The notes: generated by a model not told the origin, from the sequence alone. A DNA stretch of 64,000 bases from Flavonifractor porci (GCF_037572415.1 NZ_JBBHLB010000013.1:25084-89083); one strand, 5' to 3'. Shown: positions 8,298 through 16,738, numbered from the stretch's first letter. Translations and numbers: made by a program.

Positions 8298-8313
8298 TGT
8301 TTCACGTGAAACA
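8298..8313. other. parS site (perfect)
   Basis: A second perfect TGTTTCACGTGAAACA, 47 bp from the first (centre to centre), flanked by a further GGA/TCC extension of the palindrome. The rest of the 8053-8340 gap holds only the noc terminator, the parA promoter and T-rich sequence with two GTTTCAC half-sites near 8136-8155. Confidence 0.97.
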
Positions 8314-8340
8314 TCCGGCAAAAGATAAGAGAGGGAAAGG

Positions 8341-9147
8341 CTATGATTTGGGAATGGTAATGGTCAGCTGGATGGAGTCCGCCGTCTCCTGACGTTTGCA
8401 GTTGGCGTTCACCCCGGCGCTCTTCATGATGGACAGCCCCCGGGTGACCGTATTGAGGAAGAGCCGCACATCCTTAATAATAAAGGCGGGCTTCTTTCGG
8501 GCAGGCTTGTCCGGGGCGGGGTGAAGGAGCTCCTCCACATATTGCTCGGTCTTGGCTACCGTCAGGCCTTCCTCCGCCACATAGCGGGCAGCCGCCTCCT
8601 GGGCGGCGGGGTCCTCCAGCTTGAGGAGGGCCCGGGCGTGGCGCTCGGTGCAGCCGTGTTCCCGCAGGACCGACAGGGCGGCAGGGGGGAGCCGCAGCAG
8701 CCGCAGCTTGTTGGCCACGGCGGACTGGGACTTGCCCACCCGCTTGGCGGCCTCCTCCTGGGAGAGGCGGTAGGTCTGAATGAGAGAGGACAGGGCGGCG
8801 GCCTCCTCCACAAAGTCCAGGTCCCGGCGCTGCAAATTCTCCACCAGGGCCAGCAGGGAGGACTCCTGCCCGTCCACACTGACAATAATGCAGGGCACTT
8901 CGGTCAGCCCCGCCAGCTTGGAGGCCCGCAGACGGCGTTCTCCCGACACCAGCTCCAGCCCGGTGCTTGTCCGGCGCACTGACAGGGGCTGGAGCACCCC
9001 GTGCTCCTGAATGCTGGCCGCCAATTCCTCCAGCCCATCCTGGGCAAAGACCTTTCTGGGCTGGGCCGGATTGGGGGAAATAGCGGAAATGGGCATAAAC
9101 TGGACCCGATTGCTTTCAAACAGGCCCTTTCGACGTAGCAGCGGCAT
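8341..9147 (-). CDS. noc: Noc-like ParB-family nucleoid occlusion protein
   Basis: A 268-residue ParB-family protein, second of the locus. The CTPase motifs VSGERRLRASKLAGL at about 67-81 and LVENLQRRDLDFVEEA near 100-115 and the helix-turn-helix (LSQEEAAKRVGKSQSAVANKLRLL) are intact. Its place upstream of parA matches noc of Bacillus, a parB paralogue that binds its own sites and blocks division over the nucleoid. The short N-terminus MPLLRRKGLFESNRVQF could be a membrane-binding amphipathic stretch but is weak evidence. AAGGAGG lies 9 nt before the ATG. It could instead be a second Spo0J. Confidence 0.8.
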   Translation of the reverse strand: MPLLRRKGLFESNRVQFMPISAISPNPAQPRKVFAQDGLEELAASIQEHGVLQPLSVRRTSTGLELVSGERRLRASKLAGLTEVPCIIVSVDGQESSLLALVENLQRRDLDFVEEAAALSSLIQTYRLSQEEAAKRVGKSQSAVANKLRLLRLPPAALSVLREHGCTERHARALLKLEDPAAQEAAARYVAEEGLTVAKTEQYVEELLHPAPDKPARKKPAFIIKDVRLFLNTVTRGLSIMKSAGVNANCKRQETADSIQLTITIPKS

Positions 9148-9231
9148 AAAAGCGCCTCCTTCGCGGTGGTAAGTAGTTGGTCTGACTATAGATTACCATA
9201 TTTTTCCGCAAAAGAGGCCTAACAGCGTCGA

Positions 9232-9249
9232 ATGGGAAATATTTTCCAT
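9232..9249. promoter_or_regulatory. Near-palindrome upstream of noc-like gene
   Basis: ATGGGAAAT-ATTTTCCAT is an 18-bp palindrome with one mismatch just upstream of noc, overlapping the end of the Spo0A-like gene. Noc-binding sites of Bacillus contain ATTTCCC/GGGAAAT half-sites in the opposite arrangement, so a role in autoregulation is only a guess. Confidence 0.3.
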
Positions 9250-9939
9250 TTACCCGCCTTCCCGGTCCAGGGCCTGGGCCAGGCGGCGGAGAAAGATCAG
9301 ATTGCTGGGCCGCTGGGGCGGCAGGCCGCCCATCAGGTCTATGTAAGCTGGGCGAGGGGCGGCGTGGAGCTTGTCCACCATGGAGCGGATGTTCTTTTCC
9401 ACGCTGCCGTAACAGGTGTGCTGACTGGCAATGGTGGGGGCGTAGGCCTCCTTCAGCAGGGCGCTGGGGCACTGATGAAGGACCACGGCGGCCCGTGCCG
9501 CTGCCTCCATGCCCAGGCCGGAGGCGCCCATGGAGTCCAGCAGCTCCATAGCCTGACGCTCCAGAGGCGCGCCGCAGAGGAACTGGAGCAGCTCCGGCAG
9601 GGCCTGGACGTTCACCGGCTTAACCAGATAATAGCTGGCCCCCAGGGAGAGGGCGCACTTTATCACCCCCTGGTGAGAGATTTGGGAGGTGACCACCACC
9701 ACAGGGCCATCCCGCCGCCGGCCCATGGTCCGCAGCACCCCCAGCCCGTCCAGGCCGGGCATCACCAGGTCCAGCAGCACCGCGTCGGGCCGCAGCTGCT
9801 CCATGAGGGCCAGGCACTCCAGCCCGTCGGCGGCCACGCCGCACAGGGAGAGTCCGGGCAGCCGGGGCAGGGCTTCTCCCAGCAGCCGCCGGGCGGCAGG
9901 ATCGTCCTCCGCCACCAGCACCCGAATGTGGGCGGCCAT
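9250..9939 (-). CDS. Spo0A-like response regulator, short form
   Basis: A 229-residue response regulator. The receiver domain (about 1-120) keeps the acidic pair D12-D13, phospho-acceptor D57 (LLDLVMPG), the T/S switch (VVVVTSQ) and the LVKP lysine near 107. The C-terminal domain (about 130-229) resembles the Spo0A DNA-binding domain: YAPTIASQHTCYGSVEKNIR matches the region around the SRVERAIRH recognition helix, and a Spo0A-type RPSNLIFL segment closes it. Spo0A is usually about 265 residues. It is translated right after an Xre-type gene (3-nt gap, GGAGG 8 nt before ATG) and lies next to parAB/noc. It is more likely a paralogue than the master sporulation regulator. Confidence 0.75.
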   Translation of the reverse strand: MAAHIRVLVAEDDPAARRLLGEALPRLPGLSLCGVAADGLECLALMEQLRPDAVLLDLVMPGLDGLGVLRTMGRRRDGPVVVVTSQISHQGVIKCALSLGASYYLVKPVNVQALPELLQFLCGAPLERQAMELLDSMGASGLGMEAAARAAVVLHQCPSALLKEAYAPTIASQHTCYGSVEKNIRSMVDKLHAAPRPAYIDLMGGLPPQRPSNLIFLRRLAQALDREGG

Positions 9940-9942
9940 GGT

Positions 9943-10320
9943 TTAGTCCTCCGGCCCCATGGCCTCCGCCGCCTTCAGGGCCAGCAGAAGCATATGGGCC
10001 GCCAATTCCCGGTCCAGGGGAGAGGTCTGGCGCAGATGGCGCTCCAGCCGGTCCACCGCCGGGTCCTCCGGCAGGGTGCCGTGGGCCAGAAAGTCCAGCC
10101 CCACCCCCAGTACCTGACTCATCTCTACAAAAATAGACATAGACATACACTTTTTTCCCTGTTCAATGTCGCTGACGTACTGAGCTGTGATACCCAGCCG
10201 CTCGGCCAGCTGCTCCCGGCTCATATCCAGCTGAGCCCGGCAGTTCCACACCCGTGTGCCCACTTCGCCCAGCCACCGCTTTTTCTCCTGTTTTTCCACA
10301 GCAGCCACCCCGCATATCAA
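9943..10320 (-). CDS. Xre-family transcriptional regulator
   Basis: A 125-residue Cro/C1-type regulator. The helix-turn-helix is at about 30-85 (MSREQLAERLGITAQYVSDIEQGKK). The C-terminal 40 residues are helical (LDRELAAHMLLLALKAAEAMG). It forms a two-gene unit with the Spo0A-like regulator, separated by 3 nt. The ATG is preceded by only a weak GGATAACC; a GTG a few codons on is an alternative start. No clear promoter is seen in the 150-bp upstream gap. Confidence 0.8.
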   Translation of the reverse strand: MICGVAAVEKQEKKRWLGEVGTRVWNCRAQLDMSREQLAERLGITAQYVSDIEQGKKCMSMSIFVEMSQVLGVGLDFLAHGTLPEDPAVDRLERHLRQTSPLDRELAAHMLLLALKAAEAMGPED

Positions 10321-10407
10321 AGGTTATCCCAACTATAGATATAGGGTGTCACAACTCAGTATTTTTACAAGAAATAATCGTTTCAAATCAAATAACAATA
10401 GTTGAAA

Positions 10408-10450
10408 ACAAAAGAAAAACGCAGCAGCCGGGACAAAGCCGGGCTGCTGC
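10408..10450 (-). terminator. Terminator of prsA-like gene
   Basis: GCAGCAGCC and GGCTGCTGC form a 9-bp stem around a 12-nt loop. On the minus strand it is followed by GTTTTTCTTTTG, a good intrinsic terminator. Confidence 0.8.
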
Positions 10451-10470
10451 GCAGGGTGCGAAAAAGGGCC

Positions 10471-11712
10471 TCAGGCTGCGGGGGAGGCGGAGGGCTCCGC
10501 CGCGGGAGATTCGGTCTCAGGAGCGGGGCTCTCAGTGGCCGCGGGGCTCTCGGAAGCCTGGGCCTCCGCCTGCTTCTGCTGCTGCCACTCCAGGACCATG
10601 TTCATCATAAAGTCATAGAAGGCCTTGGGGTCCAGGTTCTTGTAGGCGTCGGTGGTCTCCACCTTGGCGTCCGCCGTCCACTGGTCCAGCAGCTGGTTCA
10701 TGGCGTAGTCGGTGTAGGCGGTGCGGGTGGTCTCGTTGTCGGCGTCCTGCCGCAGCAGGATGTGGTAGCCGTAGTCGGTCTCCACAGGCTGGCTGATCTG
10801 GCCCACCTCCAGCTGGGTGCCGGCGGTGACGAACTCGGAGACCAGGGAGCCGGTGCCGTCCACCATGGCGCCCGTGGACAGGAAGGTGTAACCCTCGGGC
10901 TTATACAGCTCGCCGGTGGTCTCGTCCCGGCCGTCGTCGCTCTTCTCATTCATGGCCGTTTCAAAGGCGGCGGCGGGGTCGGCGGCGCCGGTGATCTCGG
11001 TGTACAGAGCGTCGGCCTCCGCCTTGGTGGCCGCCTTCTCCTCGTCGGTAGCCGGAGAACCATCCTCATGGGTGGGGAAGGCGATGAGGATGTGCTTGCA
11101 GCTGTAGATGCCTTCGGAGTCGATCATGTTCCGGATGTCCTCGTCGGTGGGGGTAAGCTCGCCGGACTCCTTCATGGCGCTCTGGAGGCCGGACACCAGG
11201 TAGTAGGCGTCGTTCAGGCCCAGATAGCCCTCCCGGCTGATGCACTGCTGGTCCAGCCACTCCTGGGTGGTCAGGCCGTAATACTGCTCGTACATGGCCC
11301 CCATCTGGTCCAGCTGCGCCTCGGCCTCGGCCCGCTGCTCCTCGGTGACGGTCACCCCGGCCTCATCGGCATGGTTGGCCACGGTGGCGTACAGCTTGCT
11401 GATCTCCAGGGCCTGCTCCTTCAGGTAGTCGGCGGTGGGCTGGCCCTCGATCTCCTCCTCCCAGGCCTCGTCATTGGCCAGGTAGCCGGCGCTCTTGGCG
11501 GTGGAGATGCTGGTCAGCAGCCAGTACAGGTACTGGTCGGCGGTGACCTCCCGGCCGTCCACGGTGAAGAGCACGGTGTCCCGGCTCAGGCCGGTGGCCT
11601 TGTAGGCGATATCGTCGTCGGCGGGCTTGGGATCGGCTGCGGCGCAGCCGGCCATGGCGCCTGCCAGAAGCGCGCCGCTCAGTCCGGCGCACAAGAGTTT
11701 CTTCCAATTCAT
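10471..11712 (-). CDS. prsA: PrsA-type peptidyl-prolyl isomerase lipoprotein
   Basis: A 413-residue membrane-anchored foldase for exported proteins. A lipoprotein signal is at 1-22 (lipobox AMAGC). The N-terminal SurA/PrsA-like helical region includes VDGREVTADQYLYWLL, and the parvulin-type domain is at about 205-325 (SCKHILIAF and DYGYHILL motifs). A low-complexity Ser/Pro/Glu/Ala tail occupies the last 40 residues. AAGGAGG lies 9 nt before the chosen ATG; an upstream in-frame start would precede the promoter-proximal region. It has its own promoter and terminator. Confidence 0.88.
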   Translation of the reverse strand: MNWKKLLCAGLSGALLAGAMAGCAAADPKPADDDIAYKATGLSRDTVLFTVDGREVTADQYLYWLLTSISTAKSAGYLANDEAWEEEIEGQPTADYLKEQALEISKLYATVANHADEAGVTVTEEQRAEAEAQLDQMGAMYEQYYGLTTQEWLDQQCISREGYLGLNDAYYLVSGLQSAMKESGELTPTDEDIRNMIDSEGIYSCKHILIAFPTHEDGSPATDEEKAATKAEADALYTEITGAADPAAAFETAMNEKSDDGRDETTGELYKPEGYTFLSTGAMVDGTGSLVSEFVTAGTQLEVGQISQPVETDYGYHILLRQDADNETTRTAYTDYAMNQLLDQWTADAKVETTDAYKNLDPKAFYDFMMNMVLEWQQQKQAEAQASESPAATESPAPETESPAAEPSASPAA

Positions 11713-11760
11713 GTCTCGTTCCTCCTTGTGATGGCCGGACAGTCCCGGCGAAACAGCACT

Positions 11761-11789
11761 AGTGTACACCTTTTTTTCTTCACAGGCAA
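11761..11789 (-). promoter_or_regulatory. Promoter of prsA-like gene
   Basis: On the minus strand TTGCCT and TACACT are 17 bp apart, about 48 bp before the ATG. The -35 overlaps the T tract of the yitT terminator. Confidence 0.6.
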
Positions 11790-11836
11790 GAAAACCGGGG
11801 CGGGGTTCATTGAAAATTCACAAACACCGCCCCGGT
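11784..11836 (-). terminator. Terminator of the yitT gene
   Basis: ACCGGGGCGG and CCGCCCCGGT form a perfect 10-bp stem with a loop of about 23 nt, followed on the minus strand by TTTCTT. Confidence 0.65.
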
Positions 11837-11868
11837 ATGGGATGGATGGATCTATGGTTGGCCGGCTC

Positions 11869-12726
11869 CTAGGCCCGCAAAAAGCCCTTGCCGAAGATCT
11901 CGCTGGAGTTGGCCACGATCATGAAAGCATGGGGGTCCACCTGCTTCAGGTGGCGGCGCAGAGCCACCGCCTGGCCCCGGGAGAGAACGGTGAGCACCAC
12001 ATGGTGGACGTCGTGGGTGTAGGCCCCCTGGGCGGTCCAGAGGGTGGCTCCCCGGGTCAGAGTGTGGGTCACATAGTCGCACACGTGCTCCGGGTCGGAG
12101 GTGATGATAAAGAAGGCCTTCCGGCGGTTGAGAGACTCGATGGCCCCGTCCACCAGCACCGACTTGAGGGCCAGGCCCAGCAGGGAGCACAGGCCCGCCG
12201 TGGCGTCAAAGACGAAGAGAGCGGCGGCGGCAATGGCCACGTCAGAGATGAGCAGGGCGGTGCCCACGTCTAGGCCGGTGTACTTCTTCAAAATCATGGC
12301 GGCAATGTCGGTGCCGCCGGAGGAGGCGTCGATGTTGAACAAAATGGCGGCCCCCAGGGCGGGCAGGATCACCGCGAAGAAGAGCTCCAGCATCAGCTGG
12401 TCGGTGAGAGGGGCGGTGAGGGGCCACACCCAGGAAAACACCTGGATCAGGCCCGCCGACAGCAGGGAGCAGTACACCGTCCGGAACCCGAAGCTCTTGT
12501 CCAGCATCAGAAAGCCCAGAATGAGAAAGAGCACGTTGATGATGGTGTTGTAGGAGGAGGCCGACAGGACGGGAAGCACCTTGCCCAGCAGGATGGACAG
12601 GCCGGACACGCCCCCCATGGAGAAGTTGTTGGGGAATTTGAAGCAGTAGACGCCCACGGAGATCATGACCGTGGCAATGTTCATCCACAGAAATTCCTTC
12701 CAGAATCGCTTTTTGTCCGATATCAT
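11869..12726 (-). CDS. YitT-family membrane protein with DUF2179 domain
   Basis: A 285-residue protein with five to six transmembrane helices (about 10-195) and a C-terminal cytoplasmic DUF2179 domain of about 90 residues (RRKAFFIITSDPEHVCDYV onward). The motif NNFSMGGVSGLSILL near 33-47 is typical of YitT. Family function is not established. The start is the ATG 8 nt from GGAG; an ATG two codons earlier is only 2 nt from it. It lies 34 bp downstream of the SLH-GH18 gene, probably in one transcript. Confidence 0.85.
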   Translation of the reverse strand: MISDKKRFWKEFLWMNIATVMISVGVYCFKFPNNFSMGGVSGLSILLGKVLPVLSASSYNTIINVLFLILGFLMLDKSFGFRTVYCSLLSAGLIQVFSWVWPLTAPLTDQLMLELFFAVILPALGAAILFNIDASSGGTDIAAMILKKYTGLDVGTALLISDVAIAAAALFVFDATAGLCSLLGLALKSVLVDGAIESLNRRKAFFIITSDPEHVCDYVTHTLTRGATLWTAQGAYTHDVHHVVLTVLSRGQAVALRRHLKQVDPHAFMIVANSSEIFGKGFLRA

Positions 12727-12760
12727 GTCCATCTCTCCTTTTCGTCAGGGGGGAGTCCCG

Positions 12761-14416
12761 TCATCGGGCGGCCTGGACGGCGCTCCACACGTCGTATCCG
12801 CTGCTGGCGGGAATGGTGCCTACCCGCCACAGGGACACCCCGGTGATCCCGAACATTTTGGCCAGCTGGAGCTTGTCCGCCACGCTGCGGGCGTCCTCAT
12901 ACCATACCTTGTAGCGCTCCCCCTCCTCATTGGTGTAGACGGCGCAGGGATTGCGGTACTTGTCGCTGTAGGTCACCGCCGTGTCCGGCTGGGCCAGCCG
13001 GGCGGCCAGGGTGGAGGGGCCGGGGTGGTAGATGGTGGTGTCCAGGAGTTTTCCGTCCTGGTCAACGTGGAACCCGGCGGAACCGAAGGAGATGGCCAGG
13101 GCGATCTTGCCCGCGTCCCGGACGCCGGCGGCTGGATCGGTGATATCCCGCAGGGCCTCGTACACGCTGGCGATGGGGGTGACGGGGGAGTCGGTGTTGC
13201 CGGTGCCCACATAGGACTCTGGGATGGAGGTCCACTGATAGTCGTGGGCCATGAGGATCACCTTGTCGCACACCTCACCCAGGCCCCGGTAGTCAAAGCC
13301 TGTGTACCAGGTGTCGGGCTGCACGCACACATACAGGGCCTTGCCGGCGGGCAGGGCGGAGCGCAGCTCCTGCATAAAGGTGACATAATTCTTTTTTATG
13401 GTGTCCCCCTTCAGCCCCTCGAAGTCGATGGTCAGGCCGGCGTAGTCCCCGGCGGCGGCCACCAGGGCGTCGATGGCCTGGGCCCGGGCGTTGGAGTTGT
13501 TGACCACAGCGGCCACGGTGGAGGTGGTGGAGCCGTCGGCCAGGGTCACCGAGTCGGTGGCAGAGCCAAAGACGCACAGGTTGTAGTCCACTCCGTGGCT
13601 GGTGAAGTAGTCGGTGGCGGGGGTGGGATCGGAGGGTTTCACCCAGTCGTTGCCGTTTGTGTTGGTGGAGTTGAGGGTGGGGCCGTCCGGGCCGTACTCA
13701 AGCCGGGCCCAGCCCAGGCTGACCGCATCCATGTCGGCGGTCAGGTTGATCTGGGCGTAGGAGGAGAAGGCATAGAAGCCGTGGAGCCAGTCCACCTTGG
13801 AGAGGTAGCGCTCATACACCCGCACCAGCATGGTGGCGGCCTCCTCCCGGGTGGCCGAGTGGGCGGGCAGGAACTTGAGCTGACCGTTGGGGCCGGACAC
13901 CCCCTTGATCATGCCGATGTCGTAGGCGATGGCGATATAGCCCCCGTTGTTTTTCACGTCGTCAAAGGGGAGGGAGAGGGAGGACAGGTCCTGGGCCAGG
14001 GTGTCGTATCCCAGGGCCCGCACCAGCATCACCGCCATCTCCTCCCGGCTGATCAGGTCCAGGGGGCGGAAGGCGCCGTTGGGGTCCATCACGTCGTGGG
14101 CCCGGGCGGTCTCCACCGCGGAGTAATACCACTCCTTGGTGCCGCAGTCTATGTAGGAGGGGGCGGATGGAGCGATCATATCCCAGCCGAACATCCGGCA
14201 CAGAACGGTGACAAATTCCGCCCGGGTGATCTCGTCCCCGATGCCGAACCGGCCGTCGGGATAGCCCTCCATCAGGCCATACTCCCGGGCTTTGTCGATG
14301 TGGGCCTGGGCCCAGTGGCCGCCGGTGTCGGAGAAGGCCCGGGCGGCGGGGGAGAGAGGAGCGGCGCAAAGCAGGAAAGCGGCGGTGAGAGCCGCCGCAC
14401 AGATCCGACGCTTCAT
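12761..14416 (-). CDS. SLH-domain GH18-type glycosidase
   Basis: A 551-residue exported protein. A signal peptide is at about 1-28, three SLH domains at about 29-205 (FSDTGGHWAQAHIDKA, YIDCGTKEWYYSAVETA, FDDVKNNGGYIAIAYDIG), and a C-terminal GH18-like barrel at about 215-551. The DxxDxDxE motif is reduced to GLTIDFEGL near 332-340, keeping the catalytic Glu. The barrel resembles spore and cell-wall N-acetylglucosaminidases of the YaaH/SleL type. SLH domains would hold it on the wall. AAAGGAGGT lies 9 nt before the ATG. Peptidoglycan or chitin-like glycan hydrolysis is inferred. Confidence 0.82.
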   Translation of the reverse strand: MKRRICAAALTAAFLLCAAPLSPAARAFSDTGGHWAQAHIDKAREYGLMEGYPDGRFGIGDEITRAEFVTVLCRMFGWDMIAPSAPSYIDCGTKEWYYSAVETARAHDVMDPNGAFRPLDLISREEMAVMLVRALGYDTLAQDLSSLSLPFDDVKNNGGYIAIAYDIGMIKGVSGPNGQLKFLPAHSATREEAATMLVRVYERYLSKVDWLHGFYAFSSYAQINLTADMDAVSLGWARLEYGPDGPTLNSTNTNGNDWVKPSDPTPATDYFTSHGVDYNLCVFGSATDSVTLADGSTTSTVAAVVNNSNARAQAIDALVAAAGDYAGLTIDFEGLKGDTIKKNYVTFMQELRSALPAGKALYVCVQPDTWYTGFDYRGLGEVCDKVILMAHDYQWTSIPESYVGTGNTDSPVTPIASVYEALRDITDPAAGVRDAGKIALAISFGSAGFHVDQDGKLLDTTIYHPGPSTLAARLAQPDTAVTYSDKYRNPCAVYTNEEGERYKVWYEDARSVADKLQLAKMFGITGVSLWRVGTIPASSGYDVWSAVQAAR

Positions 14417-14472
14417 GGAAAAAAGACCTCCTTTATCGTGGGTAAAACAGGGGCAAGGGTCTGACACCTCTT

Positions 14473-14501
14473 ATTTTAGCAAAGGAGCGGGCAAAGTACA
14501 A
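14473..14501 (-). promoter_or_regulatory. Promoter of SLH-GH18 operon
   Basis: On the minus strand TTGTAC and TAAAAT are 17 bp apart, with an extended -10 TG (TGCTAAAAT), about 57 bp before the ATG. Confidence 0.6.
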
Positions 14502-14611
14502 CGAAAAACGGAGGGCCTTTCGGAAGGATGGCAGAAAAAACCCCATATAGATCAGACAAAATCAATAAAAAGGGGTGACGAGGGCGTTGTTTTTTGATAG
14601 AATATGGTCAG

Positions 14612-14640
14612 TTGCAGAGGGATGCAGAATTCGATACAAT
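14612..14640 (+). promoter_or_regulatory. Promoter of xpt
   Basis: TTGCAG and TACAAT are 17 bp apart, 32 bp before the xpt ATG. The leader is too short for a purine riboswitch aptamer, which is the usual control of Firmicute xpt. Confidence 0.65.
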
Positions 14641-14672
14641 AAATATGAATTTTTTGTTAAGGAGACGGCGAT

Positions 14673-15245
14673 ATGAAATTGCTGGAAGATCGCATCCGCA
14701 CCGACGGCATCATTCGGGAAGGCGGCGTGCTGAAGGTGGACAGCTTCCTCAATCATCAGATGGATGTAAAGCTGTTTCAGGAAATGGGTAAGGAATTTTT
14801 GCGTTTGTACAAGGACTGCGGGGTTACCAAGATTTTGACCATCGAGGCATCGGGGATCGGGATCGCGTGTGTGGCCGCGCAGTTTTTTGATTGTCCGGTG
14901 ATCTTCGCCAAGAAGAACAAGACCAAGAACATCGCCGGCGACGTGTACACCTCCAAGGTGGAATCCTTCACCCACGGCAAGGTGTACGATATCATTGTGG
15001 CCAAGCAGTTCCTGCTGCCCGAGGACCGGGTGCTCATCATTGACGACTTCCTGGCCAACGGTTCCGCCCTCCAGGGCCTCATCAAGCTGGTGCTGGACGC
15101 CGGGGCCACCCTGGTGGGCGCCGGTATCGCGGTGGAGAAGGCCTTCCAGCCCGGCGGCGATCTGATCCGGGGCATGGGCGTGCGGGTGGAATCTCTGGCA
15201 AAAATTAAGAGTATGAGTGTAGAGGACGGCGTGGAGTTCTGCTGA
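14673..15245 (+). CDS. xpt: Xanthine phosphoribosyltransferase
   Basis: A 190-residue type I phosphoribosyltransferase converting xanthine and PRPP to XMP. The PRPP-binding loop VLIIDDFLANGSAL is near residues 123-136, and the N-terminal LLEDRIRTDGIIREGGVLKV region is typical of Xpt. AAGGAGA lies 8 nt before the ATG. It stands just before an ABC transporter of the purine-nucleoside type on the same strand, so the region works as a purine uptake and salvage unit. prs, which makes PRPP, lies 28 kb away. Confidence 0.95.
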   Translation: MKLLEDRIRTDGIIREGGVLKVDSFLNHQMDVKLFQEMGKEFLRLYKDCGVTKILTIEASGIGIACVAAQFFDCPVIFAKKNKTKNIAGDVYTSKVESFTHGKVYDIIVAKQFLLPEDRVLIIDDFLANGSALQGLIKLVLDAGATLVGAGIAVEKAFQPGGDLIRGMGVRVESLAKIKSMSVEDGVEFC

Positions 15246-15263
15246 GCCAACGCCGGGAATTGC

Positions 15264-15324
15264 GGGGCGTCCAGAGGCCGCCCCCTACAAGATGGGCGTA
15301 GGGGCCGGCGTCCCCGACGGCCCG
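15264..15324 (+). repeat. GTAGGGGC intergenic repeat, copy 1
   Basis: A GC-rich element starting GGGGCGTC, with CCCCTAC and GTAGGGG forming a central hairpin and GCCG/CGGC a third. The copy at 58442-58502 keeps both boxes and most of the flanks. Both copies lie just 3' of a plus-strand gene. Confidence 0.65.
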
Positions 15325-15347
15325 TGTGTCTTTTTGTGTGTTCAGAC

Positions 15348-15372
15348 CAGCCTGCGGGGAACAGGCTGTTTT
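15348..15372 (+). terminator. Terminator-like hairpin before the BMP lipoprotein
   Basis: CAGCCTG and CAGGCTG form a 7-bp stem followed by TTTTG. It could end the xpt transcript or attenuate read-through into the transporter. Confidence 0.45.
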
Positions 15373-15420
15373 GAAGGAAAGTTGGAAGTCATATCGGATC
15401 TAAAAGGAGGAAATTTGGAC

Positions 15421-16692
15421 ATGAAGAAGAGAAAACTGCTTGCAATGCTCCTGGCCGGTTCCATGATGCTGAGCCTGGCTGCCTGCGGCGGCAACGGCGG
15501 CGGCGGCGAGTCCCCCAGCGGCGGGACTCCCTCCGGCAACAGCGAGACCCCCTCCGGCGAGGGCAAGACCGTCAAGGTGGGCCTGATCTGCATCGGCGAC
15601 GAGAACGACCAGGGCTACACCTACAACTTCATCCGCGGCAAGGAGGCCGTCACTGAGTCTCTGGCTGAGAAGGGCATCACCATTGACTGGAAGGTCAAGT
15701 GGAACATCGGCGAGGATTCCTCCTGCGAGGAGGCCAACATCGAGCTGGCTGAGGAGGGCTGCGACCTGATCATCAACAACTCCTTCGGCTTTGAGCCCTA
15801 TATGCTGAAGGTGGCCCCCGACTATCCCGACATTGAGTTTATCGCCTGCACCAACCAGGCCTCCGCCGTGGACGACCTGGAGAACACCCACAACGCCTTC
15901 GCCAACATCTACGAGGGCCGCTACCTGGCCGGCGTGGTGGCCGGCATGAAGATGCAGGAGATGATCGACAACGGCGAGATCACCCCCGAGCAGGCCGTCA
16001 TCGGCTATGTGGGCGCCTACTCCTTCGCCGAGGTGATCTCCGGCTTTACCGCCTACTACCTGGGCGCCAAGAGCGTGTGCCCCAGCGTGACCATGAAGGT
16101 CCAGTTCGTGGGCTCCTGGTCCAACGCCACGGAGGAGGGCAACGCCGCCAAGGCTCTGTGCGACGCCGGCTGCGTCATGATCTCCCAGCACTCCGACAAC
16201 ACCACCCCCGCCACCGCCGCTCAGAACGCCGGCGCCTTCCACACCGGCTACAACAACGACATGATCTCCGTGGCCCCCGACGCCTCCCTCATTGGCACCC
16301 GCATCGACTGGTCCGTGTACTTTGCCTACGCCATCGAGGCCGTGGCCAACGACCAGCCCTTCGACCAGGATTGGTGCCACGGCATGGACCAGGGCGCTGT
16401 GGTCATGACTCCTCTGAATGAGGACATCGCCGCCCCCGGCACCGCTGAGAAGCTGGCTGAAGTGGAGAAGGCCATCCATGACGGCGAGCTGCAGGTGTTC
16501 GACACCTCCACCTTCACCGTAAAGGGTCAGCCTCTCACCACCTGCATGGCCCTGGACACCGACGGTGACTTTGTGGCCGATTCTGAGGAGGCCGTGTTTG
16601 ACGGGGCCTTCCATGAGTCCCACTTCCAGTCTGCGCCCTACTTTACCGTGCAGATCGACGGCATCGAGTGGCTCAACTCCGCTTTCGGTTAA
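15421..16692 (+). CDS. BMP-family purine-nucleoside-binding lipoprotein
   Basis: A 423-residue solute-binding lipoprotein. The lipobox SLAAC ends a 21-residue signal, followed by a Gly/Ser/Pro linker to about residue 45. The BMP (PnrA-like) fold starts at VKVGLICIGDENDQGYTYN, with CDLIINNSFGFEPYMLKVA and VIGYVGAYSFAEVISGF further on. BMP proteins of this class bind purine nucleosides for import with a NupOPQ-type transporter. AAAAGGAGG lies 9 nt before the ATG; a longer in-frame extension upstream lies in the terminator region. A strong hairpin follows, as is common when the binding protein is made in excess. Confidence 0.9.
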   Translation: MKKRKLLAMLLAGSMMLSLAACGGNGGGGESPSGGTPSGNSETPSGEGKTVKVGLICIGDENDQGYTYNFIRGKEAVTESLAEKGITIDWKVKWNIGEDSSCEEANIELAEEGCDLIINNSFGFEPYMLKVAPDYPDIEFIACTNQASAVDDLENTHNAFANIYEGRYLAGVVAGMKMQEMIDNGEITPEQAVIGYVGAYSFAEVISGFTAYYLGAKSVCPSVTMKVQFVGSWSNATEEGNAAKALCDAGCVMISQHSDNTTPATAAQNAGAFHTGYNNDMISVAPDASLIGTRIDWSVYFAYAIEAVANDQPFDQDWCHGMDQGAVVMTPLNEDIAAPGTAEKLAEVEKAIHDGELQVFDTSTFTVKGQPLTTCMALDTDGDFVADSEEAVFDGAFHESHFQSAPYFTVQIDGIEWLNSAFG

Positions 16693-16705
16693 TCACGATC
16701 CATTT

Positions 16706-16738
16706 ACAAAAGAGGGCTGCCCCGCAGCCCTCTTTTGT
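16706..16738 (+). terminator. Hairpin between binding protein and ABC ATPase
   Basis: A perfect 15-bp stem (ACAAAAGAGGGCTGC with its complement) and a CCC loop, with TTTTGTGTCTTTT across and after the 3' arm. It probably causes partial termination, so the binding protein is more abundant than the transporter. Confidence 0.75.

Noticed and set aside
8053..10400. Replication origin in this window
   Set aside because: parS sites indicate proximity, but no cluster of TTATCCACA boxes and no dnaA, rpmH or mnmG gene is present.
14502..14672. Purine riboswitch before xpt
   Set aside because: The predicted transcript leader is only about 25-30 nt, and no conserved guanine-aptamer core is visible.
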